From Thioclava sp. GXIMD4216 (GTDB lineage Bacteria > Pseudomonadota > Alphaproteobacteria > Rhodobacterales > Rhodobacteraceae): a DNA stretch of 64,000 bases. The notes below the pieces were generated by a model that was given only the letters and a program-made list of their open reading frames with translations, ran no database searches and was not told where the DNA came from. The stretch covers positions 1,715,501 to 1,779,500 of the forward strand of contig NZ_CP149926.1 of assembly GCF_037949285.1 (NCBI RefSeq). Direction: 5' to 3'. Shown one piece after another: positions 25,344 to 34,166 of this stretch. A program made the position numbers and the translations under genes. Position 1 is the stretch's first letter. Each line of letters starts with the position of its first letter.

Positions 25344-27800
25344 TTAAGAGGCAGGCACCAGCTTGGTAATGCCTGCCGCTGCCGCGCGCGCCAGTTCCGG
25401 GTCAAGGGACATCGGAATATATTCGCCGCGACGCCAGAGTTCGGCCAGATCGTCATAATGGCGCGAGAAGAGATGCCCCGATTGTCCTGTGGCGATGATA
25501 AAGACAGAGCTATCGGGATCGGCCAGATCATAGACACCACGATAGCCTGCCGCCTGCACATTGGCGAAGGGGGCGTCGGGCGTGCCGAGGGTCTTGCCGC
25601 GCATCAGGGTGAAATCTCCGCCCGAAGATGATTGCCGGATATCTGCGAACCAGCTGATCAGCGGCATGTTCTTCAGAACAGGATGGTCGTGGCGGGCCTC
25701 ATGCGCATCGCCCCAGCGCCAGCTCTCGACATTCGGGCCGTATTTCTCTTTCAGCGACAGCAAGGCCGCATCCAGCGAGATCCGCGCGATATCGGTGCAG
25801 CTTTCCTGCGCATCGGACTGGATGACATTGCACCAATGGGCCGCCCCTTGGGTATTGCGGAAAACACGTTCGATAAAGAGCGGGTCTAGCGCGGTAAATT
25901 TACTGGCCAGCGGCCCCAGTTCGTCGCGGATCAGACGGTTTTGCAGCTCGCGCATCCATGCGGCATAGATCAGCGGCTCCGGCAGATGCTCGGACATTTC
26001 GCCATCCCATGCCGCCAGAAGCTCAAGCGCGCGTTGCCGCAGCCGTTCGGGAGTACCATCGGGGGCAGGCGTGCCGGTATACCACAGATCCGCGCCCACC
26101 AATGGCAGCAGGTTGCGCGCGGCGGGGCTGACCGTATCCAACTGTGCCGAAATGAAGCTCTCGCGGGAATGCACCTCGCGTTCGCTCAGAAGCTTGCTCA
26201 GCCGCTGGATGCGCTGGCTGTCTCCCCAGTCAAAGGTGACATTGTTCGGAAAATTGGCATCGGTTGTTTTATTGTTCGTATTCAGCACGATACCATCGGC
26301 AGGATTAACCTCGCGCGGGTTGCTGTCATAGGGCAGGCGTCCCATCCAGCGGTTTTGTGCCAGCCAGCCCGCCGAGGGCATGCGCCCCTCGGTCTGATTG
26401 GTCGGATCGCGTTTCGGGATGGCTCCGACAAGCACACGCGCCACCTCTTTCTGATCCGCGAGAATCAGATTTTGCGCCGGAGTGATATAGTCGCGGCCGG
26501 CCTCGATTGCAGCGGTGACATCCTTGGCCTCCATCAGCTTCATCGCCGCGCTCATGGTGGTATCATGCGGGTCGAGTGCCGTCCAATCGACAGAAATCAC
26601 TGATCCGGGCGGCGTGATCGTGCCCAGATCGAAATGCGTCCCCGGCAGGACCGGTCCGTTTTCGGTGCTGCGCAGGGTCAGGGTCAGCGGCTGTGCATCC
26701 TTGACCTTGAGAATGGTGCGCTTGGTGATGAATTTCTGCCAGCCATCGGGGGTGCGATAGGTTTCGCGGTCCTTGGGATTGATCTGTTCGACATGCAGAT
26801 CCATGTCATCGACATAGGCGGCGGTCACGCCCCAGGCCATATGTTCGTTACGGCCCGTGATCACCAGCGGAATGCCGGGGATAGTACCGCCAATAATGCC
26901 GCCCGATGACAGTTGCAGCCGCGCCAGATACCAAAGGGCAGGGGCGGTCAGCCCGAGTTGCGGGTCATTGGCCAGAAGCGCCCCGCCTGCGGCAGATCGG
27001 TCAGGCGCTGCCGCCCAACCGTTCGAGCCTGCCTCAAGGCCTGCGGCGGGAAAGGGCGAAAGCGGCTCGGGCGCGCTTTCCTGCTGTAAGGCGCGCGGCA
27101 CATCGGGGAAGAGGTCGTGATAGGCGGGCAGGGTATCTGTCACGCTCCCCGGCATATCGGGCAGCAGATCGCGCACCCAAGACGGGTCCAGCAGCGACAC
27201 ACGGGCCCGCAGCACTTCGCGGCTGAACTGGTTGTTCTGTTCGACAGCCATCAGCTTCAGGATTGCGAGAGAATCCGCAGGTGTCCAATAGGATATTGAA
27301 TTATCGAACAAAAAGAACTCTGGCGCGCCACGCCCCTTGGCCCCTTTATTGACCTGTGCGATCCATTGGTTCACGCCTGCCGAATAGGCTTCAAGGGCGG
27401 CTTTGGTCTGCGGGTCCTGCGCATCGACCGAGGCCAGAGCCGCGTCATAGAGGCCCAGCCTGCGCATCAGCTCGTCGGTTTTGACCGTGCTTTGCCCGAA
27501 GACTTCCGAAAGCCGCCCCTGAACGGTGCGGCGCAGCATGACCATTTGCCATAGCCGGTCTTGCGCATGGGCGAGACCGAGGCCGAAAAAGACGTCCGGA
27601 TCGTTCTTGCCGAAGATATGGGGGACATCCTCTGTCGAGCGCACGATCTCGACCGGTGCGGAAATGCCCGAAACACGATAGGTTGCATTGTAATCAGGCA
27701 GGGAGCGCGAGGCAAAATACCACACGCCGATTGCGCCAAGCACCACCAATGCGATTGCGACTGCGGTCAATCGCACCATCCAGCGGAAGAGTTTGTACAT
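25344..27800 (-). CDS. penicillin acylase family N-terminal-nucleophile amidohydrolase
   Basis: The 818-aa protein belongs to the Ntn-hydrolase family that includes penicillin G acylase and AHL acylases such as PvdQ. It has an N-terminal membrane anchor or signal (about residues 10-30), then an alpha chain with VEIVRSTEDVPHIFGKNDPDVFFGLGLAHAQDRLWQM-like motifs. The cleavage site AG|SNGWAAAP makes Ser259 the likely nucleophile of the beta chain. The beta chain contains TWGVTAAYVDDMDLHVEQI-like substrate-pocket sequence. The substrate cannot be told from sequence. Beta-lactam, AHL or other amides are all possible, and a LuxR-type regulator is encoded 3 kb away. The gene is alone and divergent from the next dehydrogenase gene. 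Confidence 0.92.
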   Translation of the reverse strand: MYKLFRWMVRLTAVAIALVVLGAIGVWYFASRSLPDYNATYRVSGISAPVEIVRSTEDVPHIFGKNDPDVFFGLGLAHAQDRLWQMVMLRRTVQGRLSEVFGQSTVKTDELMRRLGLYDAALASVDAQDPQTKAALEAYSAGVNQWIAQVNKGAKGRGAPEFFLFDNSISYWTPADSLAILKLMAVEQNNQFSREVLRARVSLLDPSWVRDLLPDMPGSVTDTLPAYHDLFPDVPRALQQESAPEPLSPFPAAGLEAGSNGWAAAPDRSAAGGALLANDPQLGLTAPALWYLARLQLSSGGIIGGTIPGIPLVITGRNEHMAWGVTAAYVDDMDLHVEQINPKDRETYRTPDGWQKFITKRTILKVKDAQPLTLTLRSTENGPVLPGTHFDLGTITPPGSVISVDWTALDPHDTTMSAAMKLMEAKDVTAAIEAGRDYITPAQNLILADQKEVARVLVGAIPKRDPTNQTEGRMPSAGWLAQNRWMGRLPYDSNPREVNPADGIVLNTNNKTTDANFPNNVTFDWGDSQRIQRLSKLLSEREVHSRESFISAQLDTVSPAARNLLPLVGADLWYTGTPAPDGTPERLRQRALELLAAWDGEMSEHLPEPLIYAAWMRELQNRLIRDELGPLASKFTALDPLFIERVFRNTQGAAHWCNVIQSDAQESCTDIARISLDAALLSLKEKYGPNVESWRWGDAHEARHDHPVLKNMPLISWFADIRQSSSGGDFTLMRGKTLGTPDAPFANVQAAGYRGVYDLADPDSSVFIIATGQSGHLFSRHYDDLAELWRRGEYIPMSLDPELARAAAAGITKLVPAS

Positions 27801-27931
27801 GCGCGCTCCGGGTAGGTCTGCAAAAGTTGAGCCGGATGTGACCAGCAGGGGTTGCGGCTTAGTAAGTCAGGTATGACAAAGGATCAACGCGCGTTTGCGC
27901 GAGTTTGCCGATCGGATGAGGGAGTTTGCCG

Positions 27932-28816
27932 ATGACAAAAATCGCATTTCTGGGGCTTGGCGTAATGGGCTATCCGATGGCGGCCCATCTGAAGGCCGCA
28001 GGCCATGACGTCACGGTGTATAACCGCACTACTTCTAAAGCCGAAAAATGGGTTGCTGACCACGGCGGTGCGCTTGGAAAAACGCCTGCCGAAGCGGTTC
28101 GGGACGCGGATATGGTGATGACCTGCGTCGGGAATGATGATGATCTGCGCATGGTCTGTGCCGGTGCCGACGGCGCGTTTTCCGCCATGAAGAGCGGCGC
28201 CATTCTGGTGGACCATACGACCGTGTCTGCGATGGTCACGCGCGAATTGGCGGCTTTGGCTGACGGGAAAGGTCTGGGCTTTGTCGATGCGCCGATTTCA
28301 GGCGGTCAGGCGGGTGCGGAAAATGGCGCGCTGTCCATCATGTGCGGTGGGACCCAAGCCCATTATGACGTGGTCGAGCCCGTGTTGGCGGCCTATGGCA
28401 AGATCTGCCGCCGTCTGGGCGAAAGCGGTGCCGGGCAATTATGTAAATCGGCCAACCAGATCGCGATTGCGGGCGTGGTGCAAGGCCTGTCCGAGGCGCT
28501 TCTTTTTGCGGAAAAGGCAGGTTTGTCGATTGCGGATGTCGTCGAGGTGATCAGTCAGGGCGCGGCCGGTAGCTGGCAGATGTCCAACCGGTCAGAGACA
28601 ATGGCCAAGGGGGAATATGCGTTCGGATTTGCCGTAGACTGGATGCGGAAAGACCTTGGTATCTGCCTGACCACAGCGGATGAAATCAAGGCACCATTGC
28701 CGCTGACAGCTTTGGTGGACCAGTTTTACAAGGATGTCCAAGCCTTGGGTGGTGGCCGTTGGGATACATCCTCGCTTATCGCGCGGTTGCGTAAATTGTC
28801 GGAAAATGCGGGCTGA
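27932..28816 (+). CDS. 3-hydroxyisobutyrate dehydrogenase-family oxidoreductase
   Basis: The 294-aa protein is a beta-hydroxyacid dehydrogenase that reduces or oxidises small hydroxyacids or semialdehydes with NAD(P). It starts MTKIAFLGLGVMGYPMA, containing the GxGxxG nucleotide loop at residues 8-13. It has the substrate-binding DAPISGGQAGAENG motif and the catalytic lysine region LCKSANQIAIAG. Relatives include 3-hydroxyisobutyrate dehydrogenase, tartronate semialdehyde reductase and glyoxylate/succinic semialdehyde reductase (GLYR type), and I cannot choose among them. The ATG at 27932 follows GAGGGAG, and an in-frame TTG lies six bases upstream. Confidence 0.9.
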   Translation: MTKIAFLGLGVMGYPMAAHLKAAGHDVTVYNRTTSKAEKWVADHGGALGKTPAEAVRDADMVMTCVGNDDDLRMVCAGADGAFSAMKSGAILVDHTTVSAMVTRELAALADGKGLGFVDAPISGGQAGAENGALSIMCGGTQAHYDVVEPVLAAYGKICRRLGESGAGQLCKSANQIAIAGVVQGLSEALLFAEKAGLSIADVVEVISQGAAGSWQMSNRSETMAKGEYAFGFAVDWMRKDLGICLTTADEIKAPLPLTALVDQFYKDVQALGGGRWDTSSLIARLRKLSENAG

Positions 28817-28826
28817 CTGTTCCGAA

Positions 28827-28860
28827 ATCTCCCATCGGCATCACGATGTCGGCGGGAGAT
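28827..28860 (+). terminator. stable hairpin after the dehydrogenase gene, possible terminator
   Basis: ATCTCCCATCGGCA (28827-28840) pairs with TGTCGGCGGGAGAT (28847-28860) with one mismatch and two G-T pairs, 10 nt after the stop. An AT-rich ATAAAAATG follows instead of a T-run. The rest of the gap to 29054 is AT-rich and should contain the rpe promoter, but no clear -35/-10 pair was identified. Confidence 0.4.
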
Positions 28861-29054
28861 ATAAAAATGCATATATTACAATGAGTAATGCGGCTTATTT
28901 GATTTGCTATATAAAATGCGAATAATCAGGATTATGTAAAAAATTTGGCTCTATCTCATATCATTCAGGACGGTTTTCCGATTGTTTGCTGGACCTGAGC
29001 CACGCAACCCACTAAAGCATCGGTAATTCCCTTTAAATCGCAGGACACTGAGCC

Positions 29055-29753
29055 ATGAGCTTTGACCGCAGCATCAAAATTGCCCCCTCGATCCTTTCGG
29101 CGGATTTCGCGGATTTCGGTCGTGAAATTCAGGCCATTGAGGCGCAAGGCGCCGATTGGGTCCATGTCGATGTTATGGACGGCCATTTCGTTCCGAACCT
29201 GACCTTCGGGCCGCCGCTGTGCAAGGCGATCCGCCCGCATATCAAGACGGTCATGGATGTCCATCTGATGATCTCGCCGGTGGATCAGTATATCGATGCC
29301 TATGCCGAGGCTGGTGCTGATGTCATCACCGCGCATCTTGAAGCCGGTCCGCATATCCACCGCACGCTGCAAGCGATCCGTGGCGCAGGCTGCAAAGCCG
29401 GTCTGGCGCTGAACCCCGGTACCGGTATCGAGCAGATCGACTATCTTCTCGACCAGCTCGACCTGATCTGCGTCATGACCGTAAATCCCGGTTTTGGCGG
29501 TCAGAAATTCATCCATAGCCAGATCGACAAGGTCCGCAAGCTGCGTGCCATGATCGGAGACCGTCCGATCCATATCGAGATTGATGGTGGGATCACGCCC
29601 GAGACCGCGCCGCTGATGGCGGCAGCCGGTGCCGATGTTCTGGTGGCCGGGTCTGCCGTATTCAAAGGTGGTTCGGTGACAAATCCCGATGTCTACGGCC
29701 GCAATATCACGGCGATCCGCACGGCGGCCGAAGCGGCACGTGTGAAAGAATGA
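29055..29753 (+). CDS. rpe: ribulose-phosphate 3-epimerase
   Basis: Rpe interconverts ribulose 5-phosphate and xylulose 5-phosphate in the pentose phosphate and Calvin cycles. The 232-aa TIM-barrel protein has IAPSILSADFADFG near the N-terminus, the metal-binding HVDVMDGHFVPNLTFGP and HLMI, plus VNPGFGGQKF and the phosphate-binding VAGSAVFKG. The start ATG follows a short GGACACTGAGCC leader. The stop overlaps the gph start as ATGA. The rpe-gph pair resembles arrangements tied to Calvin cycle and photorespiratory metabolism in Rhodobacter and relatives, though no RuBisCO is in this window. Confidence 0.97.
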   Translation: MSFDRSIKIAPSILSADFADFGREIQAIEAQGADWVHVDVMDGHFVPNLTFGPPLCKAIRPHIKTVMDVHLMISPVDQYIDAYAEAGADVITAHLEAGPHIHRTLQAIRGAGCKAGLALNPGTGIEQIDYLLDQLDLICVMTVNPGFGGQKFIHSQIDKVRKLRAMIGDRPIHIEIDGGITPETAPLMAAAGADVLVAGSAVFKGGSVTNPDVYGRNITAIRTAAEAARVKE

Positions 29754-30445
29754 CCGCGATCGCCGCAGCAGCTCCGCCGCTTTCCGTTATATTCGATCTT
29801 GATGGAACGCTGGTTGAAAGCGCTGCGGCGATCCAGCTTGCCCTGAATCAGGCGCTTGCGGCGCAGCACCTGCCCGAACTTCCGGTTGCGACCGTGCGCG
29901 GGTTCATCGGGCATGGGGTGCCGCATCTGATGAACTGTGTCGCGGATCATCTTGAAATACCTCGAAGTTCATCCAAACTCTCGCAGCTTTTCCATGCGTT
30001 TTCGGCCCAATACGAGGTCCAGCGCGAGGGGAATACGCTCTTTGAGGGCGCACGTTCGGCGCTGCAGGCGCTACGCCTTCAGGGTGTGGCGCTCGGCCTT
30101 TGCACGAACAAACCGATGCAGCCTGCGAAGACTGTCTTGCAGCATCTTAATATTGAAGAGTTTTTTGACTATATTATTGCGGGTGACAGCTTGTCTGTCC
30201 GCAAACCCGATCCGCAGATGCTGTTGGTCGCCAGGGCCGCGTTATCTGCCGAGCATTGCCTTTATGTCGGGGATTCCGAGGTGGATGCCGAGACGGCCCA
30301 TGCGGCGGGCGTGCCGTTCTTGCTGTTCACACGCGGTTATCGCAAAAGCACGATCGACAGCCTTGCACCTTGGGCGAGTTTCGATGACTTCGCGCAGTTT
30401 CCTGACTATGTCGCGAAGTTTCTGCGCGAAATCCCCGAGGCTTGA
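29750..30445 (+). CDS. gph: phosphoglycolate phosphatase (HAD family)
   Basis: Gph removes phosphate from 2-phosphoglycolate, made by RuBisCO oxygenation or DNA repair. The 231-aa protein is a HAD hydrolase with motif I VIFDLDGTLVES (Asp16 and Asp18), motif II LCTNKP, motif III Lys in RKPDPQML and motif IV VGDSEVDAETA. The cap domain lies between motifs I and II. It overlaps rpe by four bases, so translation is probably coupled. Other HAD substrates are possible, but the pairing with rpe favours phosphoglycolate. Confidence 0.9.
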   Translation: MTAIAAAAPPLSVIFDLDGTLVESAAAIQLALNQALAAQHLPELPVATVRGFIGHGVPHLMNCVADHLEIPRSSSKLSQLFHAFSAQYEVQREGNTLFEGARSALQALRLQGVALGLCTNKPMQPAKTVLQHLNIEEFFDYIIAGDSLSVRKPDPQMLLVARAALSAEHCLYVGDSEVDAETAHAAGVPFLLFTRGYRKSTIDSLAPWASFDDFAQFPDYVAKFLREIPEA

Positions 30446-30525
30446 ACAGATCGCTCTTGCGGCCACCCTGCCCTATGGGCTCTATAAACTCCGAATACTG
30501 CCGGTTTTCCGGAAAGGAGCATGTT

Positions 30526-30957
30526 ATGGATATTCGCCCGCTTTCATCTGAATTTGCCGTCTCGCCGCAGATTTCTCTGGAGGATGTCTCGACGCTGGCC
30601 GAACAGGGTTTCCGTTCGCTCATCATCAATCGCCCCGATGAGGAGAATCCGCCCGAACTCGCGCATGAGCATTTTGTGAAAGCGGCTGCGGAGAATGGTA
30701 TGACTGCGCATTACCTGCCGTTCTATCCGGGGGAAATGACGCTTGAACTTGTGCAGGCGTTCGAAGCCTGTCTGAACGATGCCGAGAAACCCTGTTTCGC
30801 CTATTGCCGCTCTGGCACGCGCAGCTCGCATCTGTGGGCGATGGCACAGGCGGGCCGCATGGACATTGCCGAGATCGTGTCGGCGGCGGCCTCTGCGGGC
30901 TATGACCACCGTCCGCTTATTACAACTTTGGCATCATATGCGGAACAAAAGGCCTGA
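30526..30957 (+). CDS. DUF442/TIGR01244-family rhodanese-like phosphatase
   Basis: The 143-aa protein belongs to the family often called beta-lactamase hydrolase-like or TIGR01244 sulfur transferase. It has SPQISLEDVSTLAEQGFRSLI-type helices and the conserved NRPDEE near 36-41. The active-site loop is YCRSGTRS with Cys94, in a CxxGxR arrangement like rhodaneses and related phosphatases. Relatives occur in sulfide-related operons and as domains fused to metallo-beta-lactamase-like persulfide dioxygenases, but the reaction here is not established. The ATG at 30526 follows GGAAAGGAG. A different ATG at 30521 is out of frame. The gene stands alone between gph and a LuxR-type regulator. Confidence 0.85.
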   Translation: MDIRPLSSEFAVSPQISLEDVSTLAEQGFRSLIINRPDEENPPELAHEHFVKAAAENGMTAHYLPFYPGEMTLELVQAFEACLNDAEKPCFAYCRSGTRSSHLWAMAQAGRMDIAEIVSAAASAGYDHRPLITTLASYAEQKA

Positions 30958-31064
30958 TCATTCCGTGTATTCGGATATTTCCTTCAAAGGTCAACGCGTG
31001 TTGAGGTATTGATATTTTTAGCAGTTGCAGACTACTCCTTGCGAGAAAGAGTGGTGACTTGCGT

Positions 31065-31859
31065 ATGCTGGAATATATCGAAACTCTCCTGAGTTTGACC
31101 TCGGTCGAAGAGATCTGGGCGCATCACTGCCGGTTTATGGACGATTACGGGTTCGATCGCCTGCTTTATGGTTACACTCGCTTTCAGACCCAGCCGAATC
31201 TGCTGGATCTGGATGAGACCATCGTTCTGTCCAATCACGAAAAATGCTACATAAAGGCGCTGCTGGACGGTCGCCTTTATGCCGATGCCCCGATGATCCA
31301 ATGGGCCTGGGAGAACGAGGGCTGGGAAAGCTGGGGACTGGTTGCCCAGAAGCTCCAGTCGGGGACTCTGGATGCCGCCTCTTTGAAGGTGCTCGAACTC
31401 AATCGCCGCTATGACATTCTGGCCGGTATCTCGATCGGCTTTCCGCAATCGAATACGCGGGCGCGCGGTGGCATTGGCCTTTGCGCGCGCAAGGGGCTGT
31501 CGCAGACCGAGGTGGACCAGATCTGGTGCGAACATCAGCGGACGCTTCTTGTGGCCTGCCAGCTGATGCATATGCGCCTGTCCAGCCTGCCCTATATCCC
31601 CCCGAAACGCCATCTCTCGCCCCGCCAGCGCGAAGTGCTGGAATGGATCGCAGATGGCAAAACCGCGCAGGACGTGGCCTGTCTGATGGGGCTTACCGTC
31701 ACCACGGTCGAGAAACATCTGCGGCTGGCCCGCGAATCCCTGAATGTCGAGACAACGGCGCAGGCTGTTTTGAAAGCCGCCGTCATGAACCAGATCTTCC
31801 AGCCGCAACACGGGGCAATCGCTGCGGGCGCAGATCTTAAAAATCATCCAAGAGTTTAA
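31065..31859 (+). CDS. LuxR-family regulator with autoinducer-binding domain
   Basis: The 264-aa protein has an N-terminal autoinducer-binding domain (about residues 1-165) and a C-terminal LuxR-type HTH (about 190-245: LSPRQREVLEWIADGKTAQDVA and TVEKHLRLARESL). Pocket-like residues include Trp and Tyr in IWAHHC...YGFDRLLYGY and an Asp-Ala-Pro where LuxR proteins usually have Asp-Pro. No luxI-type synthase is visible within 30 kb on either side, so it is a LuxR solo here and may answer to a signal made elsewhere. The ATG at 31065 is chosen over an in-frame TTG at 31059. A short inverted repeat TCAAC-N4-GTTGA (30991-31004) lies upstream and might be an operator. Confidence 0.92.
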   Translation: MLEYIETLLSLTSVEEIWAHHCRFMDDYGFDRLLYGYTRFQTQPNLLDLDETIVLSNHEKCYIKALLDGRLYADAPMIQWAWENEGWESWGLVAQKLQSGTLDAASLKVLELNRRYDILAGISIGFPQSNTRARGGIGLCARKGLSQTEVDQIWCEHQRTLLVACQLMHMRLSSLPYIPPKRHLSPRQREVLEWIADGKTAQDVACLMGLTVTTVEKHLRLARESLNVETTAQAVLKAAVMNQIFQPQHGAIAAGADLKNHPRV

Positions 31860-32188
31860 CACCGTATCTTCTATTTTCTTGATCGATGAGCAAGGTATGG
31901 TTTTCCTTACTTCTCAAGCGGGATGAATTTACGTTAGATTAAATCTGTTCCGTGAGTGGTGGCTTTGGCCAGGAACATGGGGATCTTGAGGCGTGCGAGC
32001 ATTCATCCGCGTTGTTTCGAGGTCTTGCCGGGGTACCGGTTTCGGGTCTGACATACGCATTTTCGTATGTCAGGCCTTTTTGGTTTTGGTCCCCTAGCGC
32101 CTGTTCTTTGCATCCGGCCCCTCAGGGAACCCGCCTGCCCTATGCGCGTCTCCTAGCTTGAAATCCTGCTGTGCCTGTCAGGCGTCCA
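31860..32188. other. intergenic region between luxR-type gene and tsf
   Basis: This 329-bp region has no convincing gene. It contains a strong plus-strand intrinsic terminator at 32048-32081, about 190 nt past the luxR-type stop, leaving room for a small RNA or a long 3' UTR. No clear promoter stands out between the two. Confidence 0.5.
32048..32081 (+). terminator. intrinsic terminator 190 nt past the LuxR-type gene
   Basis: CTGACATACG (32048-32057) and CGTATGTCAG (32064-32073) form a perfect 10-bp stem with a 6-nt loop, followed by GCCTTTTT. Confidence 0.88.
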
Positions 32189-32220
32189 TAAAAAAACGAG
32201 CGCCCCGCAGGACGCTCGTT
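32189..32220 (-). terminator. intrinsic terminator of the rpsB-tsf operon
   Basis: On the minus strand AACGAGCG...CGCTCGTT (32213-32220 with 32195-32202) forms an 8-bp stem followed by a run of T, located 24 nt past the tsf stop. Confidence 0.93.
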
Positions 32221-32243
32221 TCAAATCGTTCAGATCGAAGAGA

Positions 32244-33122
32244 TCAGTTGCCAGCGGCAGTCTTTGCGACTTCTGCCGCGAAATCTTCTTCTTTCTTCTC
32301 GATGCCTTCACCGACTTCGACGCGGGCGAATGCAACGATTTCAACACCTGCGTCTTTGGCGGCTTGGCCAACGGTCACATCGGGGTTGATAACGAAAGCT
32401 TGGTTCACGAGGGTGATCTCTTGCAGGAACTTCTGCATACGACCCACGATCATCTTCTCGATCACGGCTTCGGGCTTGCCCGATTCACGTGCGATATCGA
32501 TCTGAACCTGCTTCTCTTTCTCGACGATTGCCGGATCCAGATCCGCTTCCGACAGCGACGCCGGATTGGTTGCTGCGATATGCATCGCGATTTGCTTACC
32601 GATGGTTTCGTTGTCGCCTTTCAGCGCAACCAGAACACCGATTTTGCCCATGCCTTCAGCTGCGGCATTGTGGACGTAGGAGACAACGGTCTCGCCTTCC
32701 ACTTTCACCATGCGGCGCAGGGTCAGGTTCTCGCCGATTTTCGCGATTGCGTCGGTGAGGACTTCCGAAACCGGCTTGCCGTCAACGGGAGCGTTTGCCA
32801 GCTCTTCGGTGCTGTCAACGGTCAGTGCAGCTGCCGAGATTTTCGCAACGATCGCTTGGAATTCGGCGTTCTTACCAACAAAGTCGGTTTCCGAGTTCAC
32901 TTCGACAGCCACACCTTTGCCACCGTTCACAGCCACGGCCACCAGGCCTTCTGCTGCAACGCGGCCCGATTTCTTGGCGGCTTTTGCAAGACCTTTGGTG
33001 CGCAGCCAGTCAACCGCGGCTTCCATGTCGCCATCGGTTTCGGTCAGCGCTTTTTTCGCGTCCATCATGCCTGCGCCGGTGCTTTCGCGCAGTTCTTTCA
33101 CCATTGCTGCGGTGATCGCCAT
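32244..33122 (-). CDS. tsf: translation elongation factor Ts
   Basis: EF-Ts recycles EF-Tu by exchanging GDP for GTP. The 292-aa product starts [20 protein letters not shown] with the UBA-like N-terminal domain. It has the TDFVGKN motif that interacts with EF-Tu ([13 protein letters not shown]) and two core subdomains, ending with a helical module. The start at 33122 follows a GGAG motif. An upstream in-frame ATG at 33140 lacks one. It follows rpsB at 75 bp, with a hairpin in between that may tune the ratio of the two products. Confidence 0.98.
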   Translation of the reverse strand: MAITAAMVKELRESTGAGMMDAKKALTETDGDMEAAVDWLRTKGLAKAAKKSGRVAAEGLVAVAVNGGKGVAVEVNSETDFVGKNAEFQAIVAKISAAALTVDSTEELANAPVDGKPVSEVLTDAIAKIGENLTLRRMVKVEGETVVSYVHNAAAEGMGKIGVLVALKGDNETIGKQIAMHIAATNPASLSEADLDPAIVEKEKQVQIDIARESGKPEAVIEKMIVGRMQKFLQEITLVNQAFVINPDVTVGQAAKDAGVEIVAFARVEVGEGIEKKEEDFAAEVAKTAAGN

Positions 33123-33148
33123 GCTCGGATCTCCTGTCAAATATAATT

Positions 33149-33171
33149 GGGAGGGGTCATAGCCCCCTCCC
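33149..33171 (-). promoter_or_regulatory. hairpin in the rpsB-tsf gap, possible attenuator
   Basis: On the minus strand, GGGAGGGG and CCCCTCCC (33149-33156 and 33164-33171) form an 8-bp stem with a 7-nt loop in the 75-bp gap. No T-run follows, but a partial terminator or mRNA processing element is plausible since such a hairpin is known between rpsB and tsf in other bacteria. Confidence 0.5.
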
Positions 33172-33197
33172 GTGTCATTGGGATGACGGTGAAGCGA

Positions 33198-33962
33198 TTA
33201 CGCTTCTTCTGCCTCGACGGCTTCTTCAACCGGTGCGTCTTCCAGAGCGCCAAGGTCAACGCCTGCAGCGCCCATCTGAGCGGTCATACCGTCAAGTGCT
33301 GCGCGTGCTGCCAGATCGCAATAGAGCGAGATGGCGCGTGCGGCGTCGTCGTTGCCCGGGATCACGTAGTCAACGCCTTTGGGCGAGCAGTTGGTATCGA
33401 CAACAGCCACAACCGGGATACCCAGTTTGTTGGCTTCTGCGATGGCCAGATCTTCTTTCTTGACGTCGATGACGAACAGCAGGTCCGGCAGGCCGCCCAT
33501 TTCGGCGATACCACCGAGCGACGCGGTCAGCTTCTCGTGGTCACGCTCCATGCCGAGGCGCTCTTTCTTGGTCAGGCCTTCTGCGCCTGCTTCAAGCTTC
33601 TCGGTGATGGTTTTCATGCGCGAGATCGACTGGGAAACGGTTTTCCAGTTGGTCAGCGTACCACCGAGCCAGCGGTGGTTCATGTAGTATTGTGCGGATT
33701 TCTCTGCAGCTTCTGCGATCGGCTTGGCAGCCTGACGCTTGGTGCCAACGAAGAGAACGCGGCCGCCTTTTGCAACGGTGTCACGCACGACTTGCAGAGC
33801 CTTGTCCAGCATCGGGACGGTCTGGGTCAGGTCGAGGATGTGGATGCCGTTACGGTCGCCGTAGATGTATTGTTGCATCTGCGGGTTCCAGCGTTGCGTC
33901 TGGTGACCGAAGTGAACGCCAGCTTCAAGCAGCTGACGCATGGTGAAATCGGGAAGCGCCAT
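33198..33962 (-). CDS. rpsB: 30S ribosomal protein S2
   Basis: S2 is an essential late-assembling protein of the small subunit. The 254-aa product starts [21 protein letters not shown] and has [22 protein letters not shown] coiled-coil sequence. It also has [31 protein letters not shown] core motifs and a Glu/Ala-rich acidic tail common in alphaproteobacteria. The start at 33962 follows AAAAGG. The frame extends upstream to 34142 but that part is arginine-rich non-coding sequence. Its leader is the 204-bp region to the next gene at 34167, which may carry the promoter. A TTGTCA-like -35 is present near 34115, but no convincing -10 accompanies it. Confidence 0.98.
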   Translation of the reverse strand: MALPDFTMRQLLEAGVHFGHQTQRWNPQMQQYIYGDRNGIHILDLTQTVPMLDKALQVVRDTVAKGGRVLFVGTKRQAAKPIAEAAEKSAQYYMNHRWLGGTLTNWKTVSQSISRMKTITEKLEAGAEGLTKKERLGMERDHEKLTASLGGIAEMGGLPDLLFVIDVKKEDLAIAEANKLGIPVVAVVDTNCSPKGVDYVIPGNDDAARAISLYCDLAARAALDGMTAQMGAAGVDLGALEDAPVEEAVEAEEA

Positions 33963-34166
33963 GGTCTTTTCCTTTTCCGGTTTGCGCCTGGGCGAAGGTT
34001 TTGAGAACCACCGTGCTAGGTGGCCCCAACCGGTGGACCTTCGAGGATGTCTCCCTCGAGAGGCCCGCCTTCGCCTGTGAAGTGCGCGCCTGTTACCGTG
34101 GTTTTTCCAGCGTGACAAGCGAAATATGCCATGAACGGGCATAGAAACGACTTTAGGGCGCAGATT

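Noticed and set aside
31952..32161. A 69-codon plus-strand frame after the LuxR-type gene
   Set aside because: It runs through the perfect terminator hairpin at 32048-32073, has no ribosome-binding site and no family pattern.
34000..34140. Possible tRNA-like GC hairpins in the rpsB leader
   Set aside because: No cloverleaf with a T-arm and anticodon loop could be found on either strand. The hairpins more likely belong to the rpsB leader.
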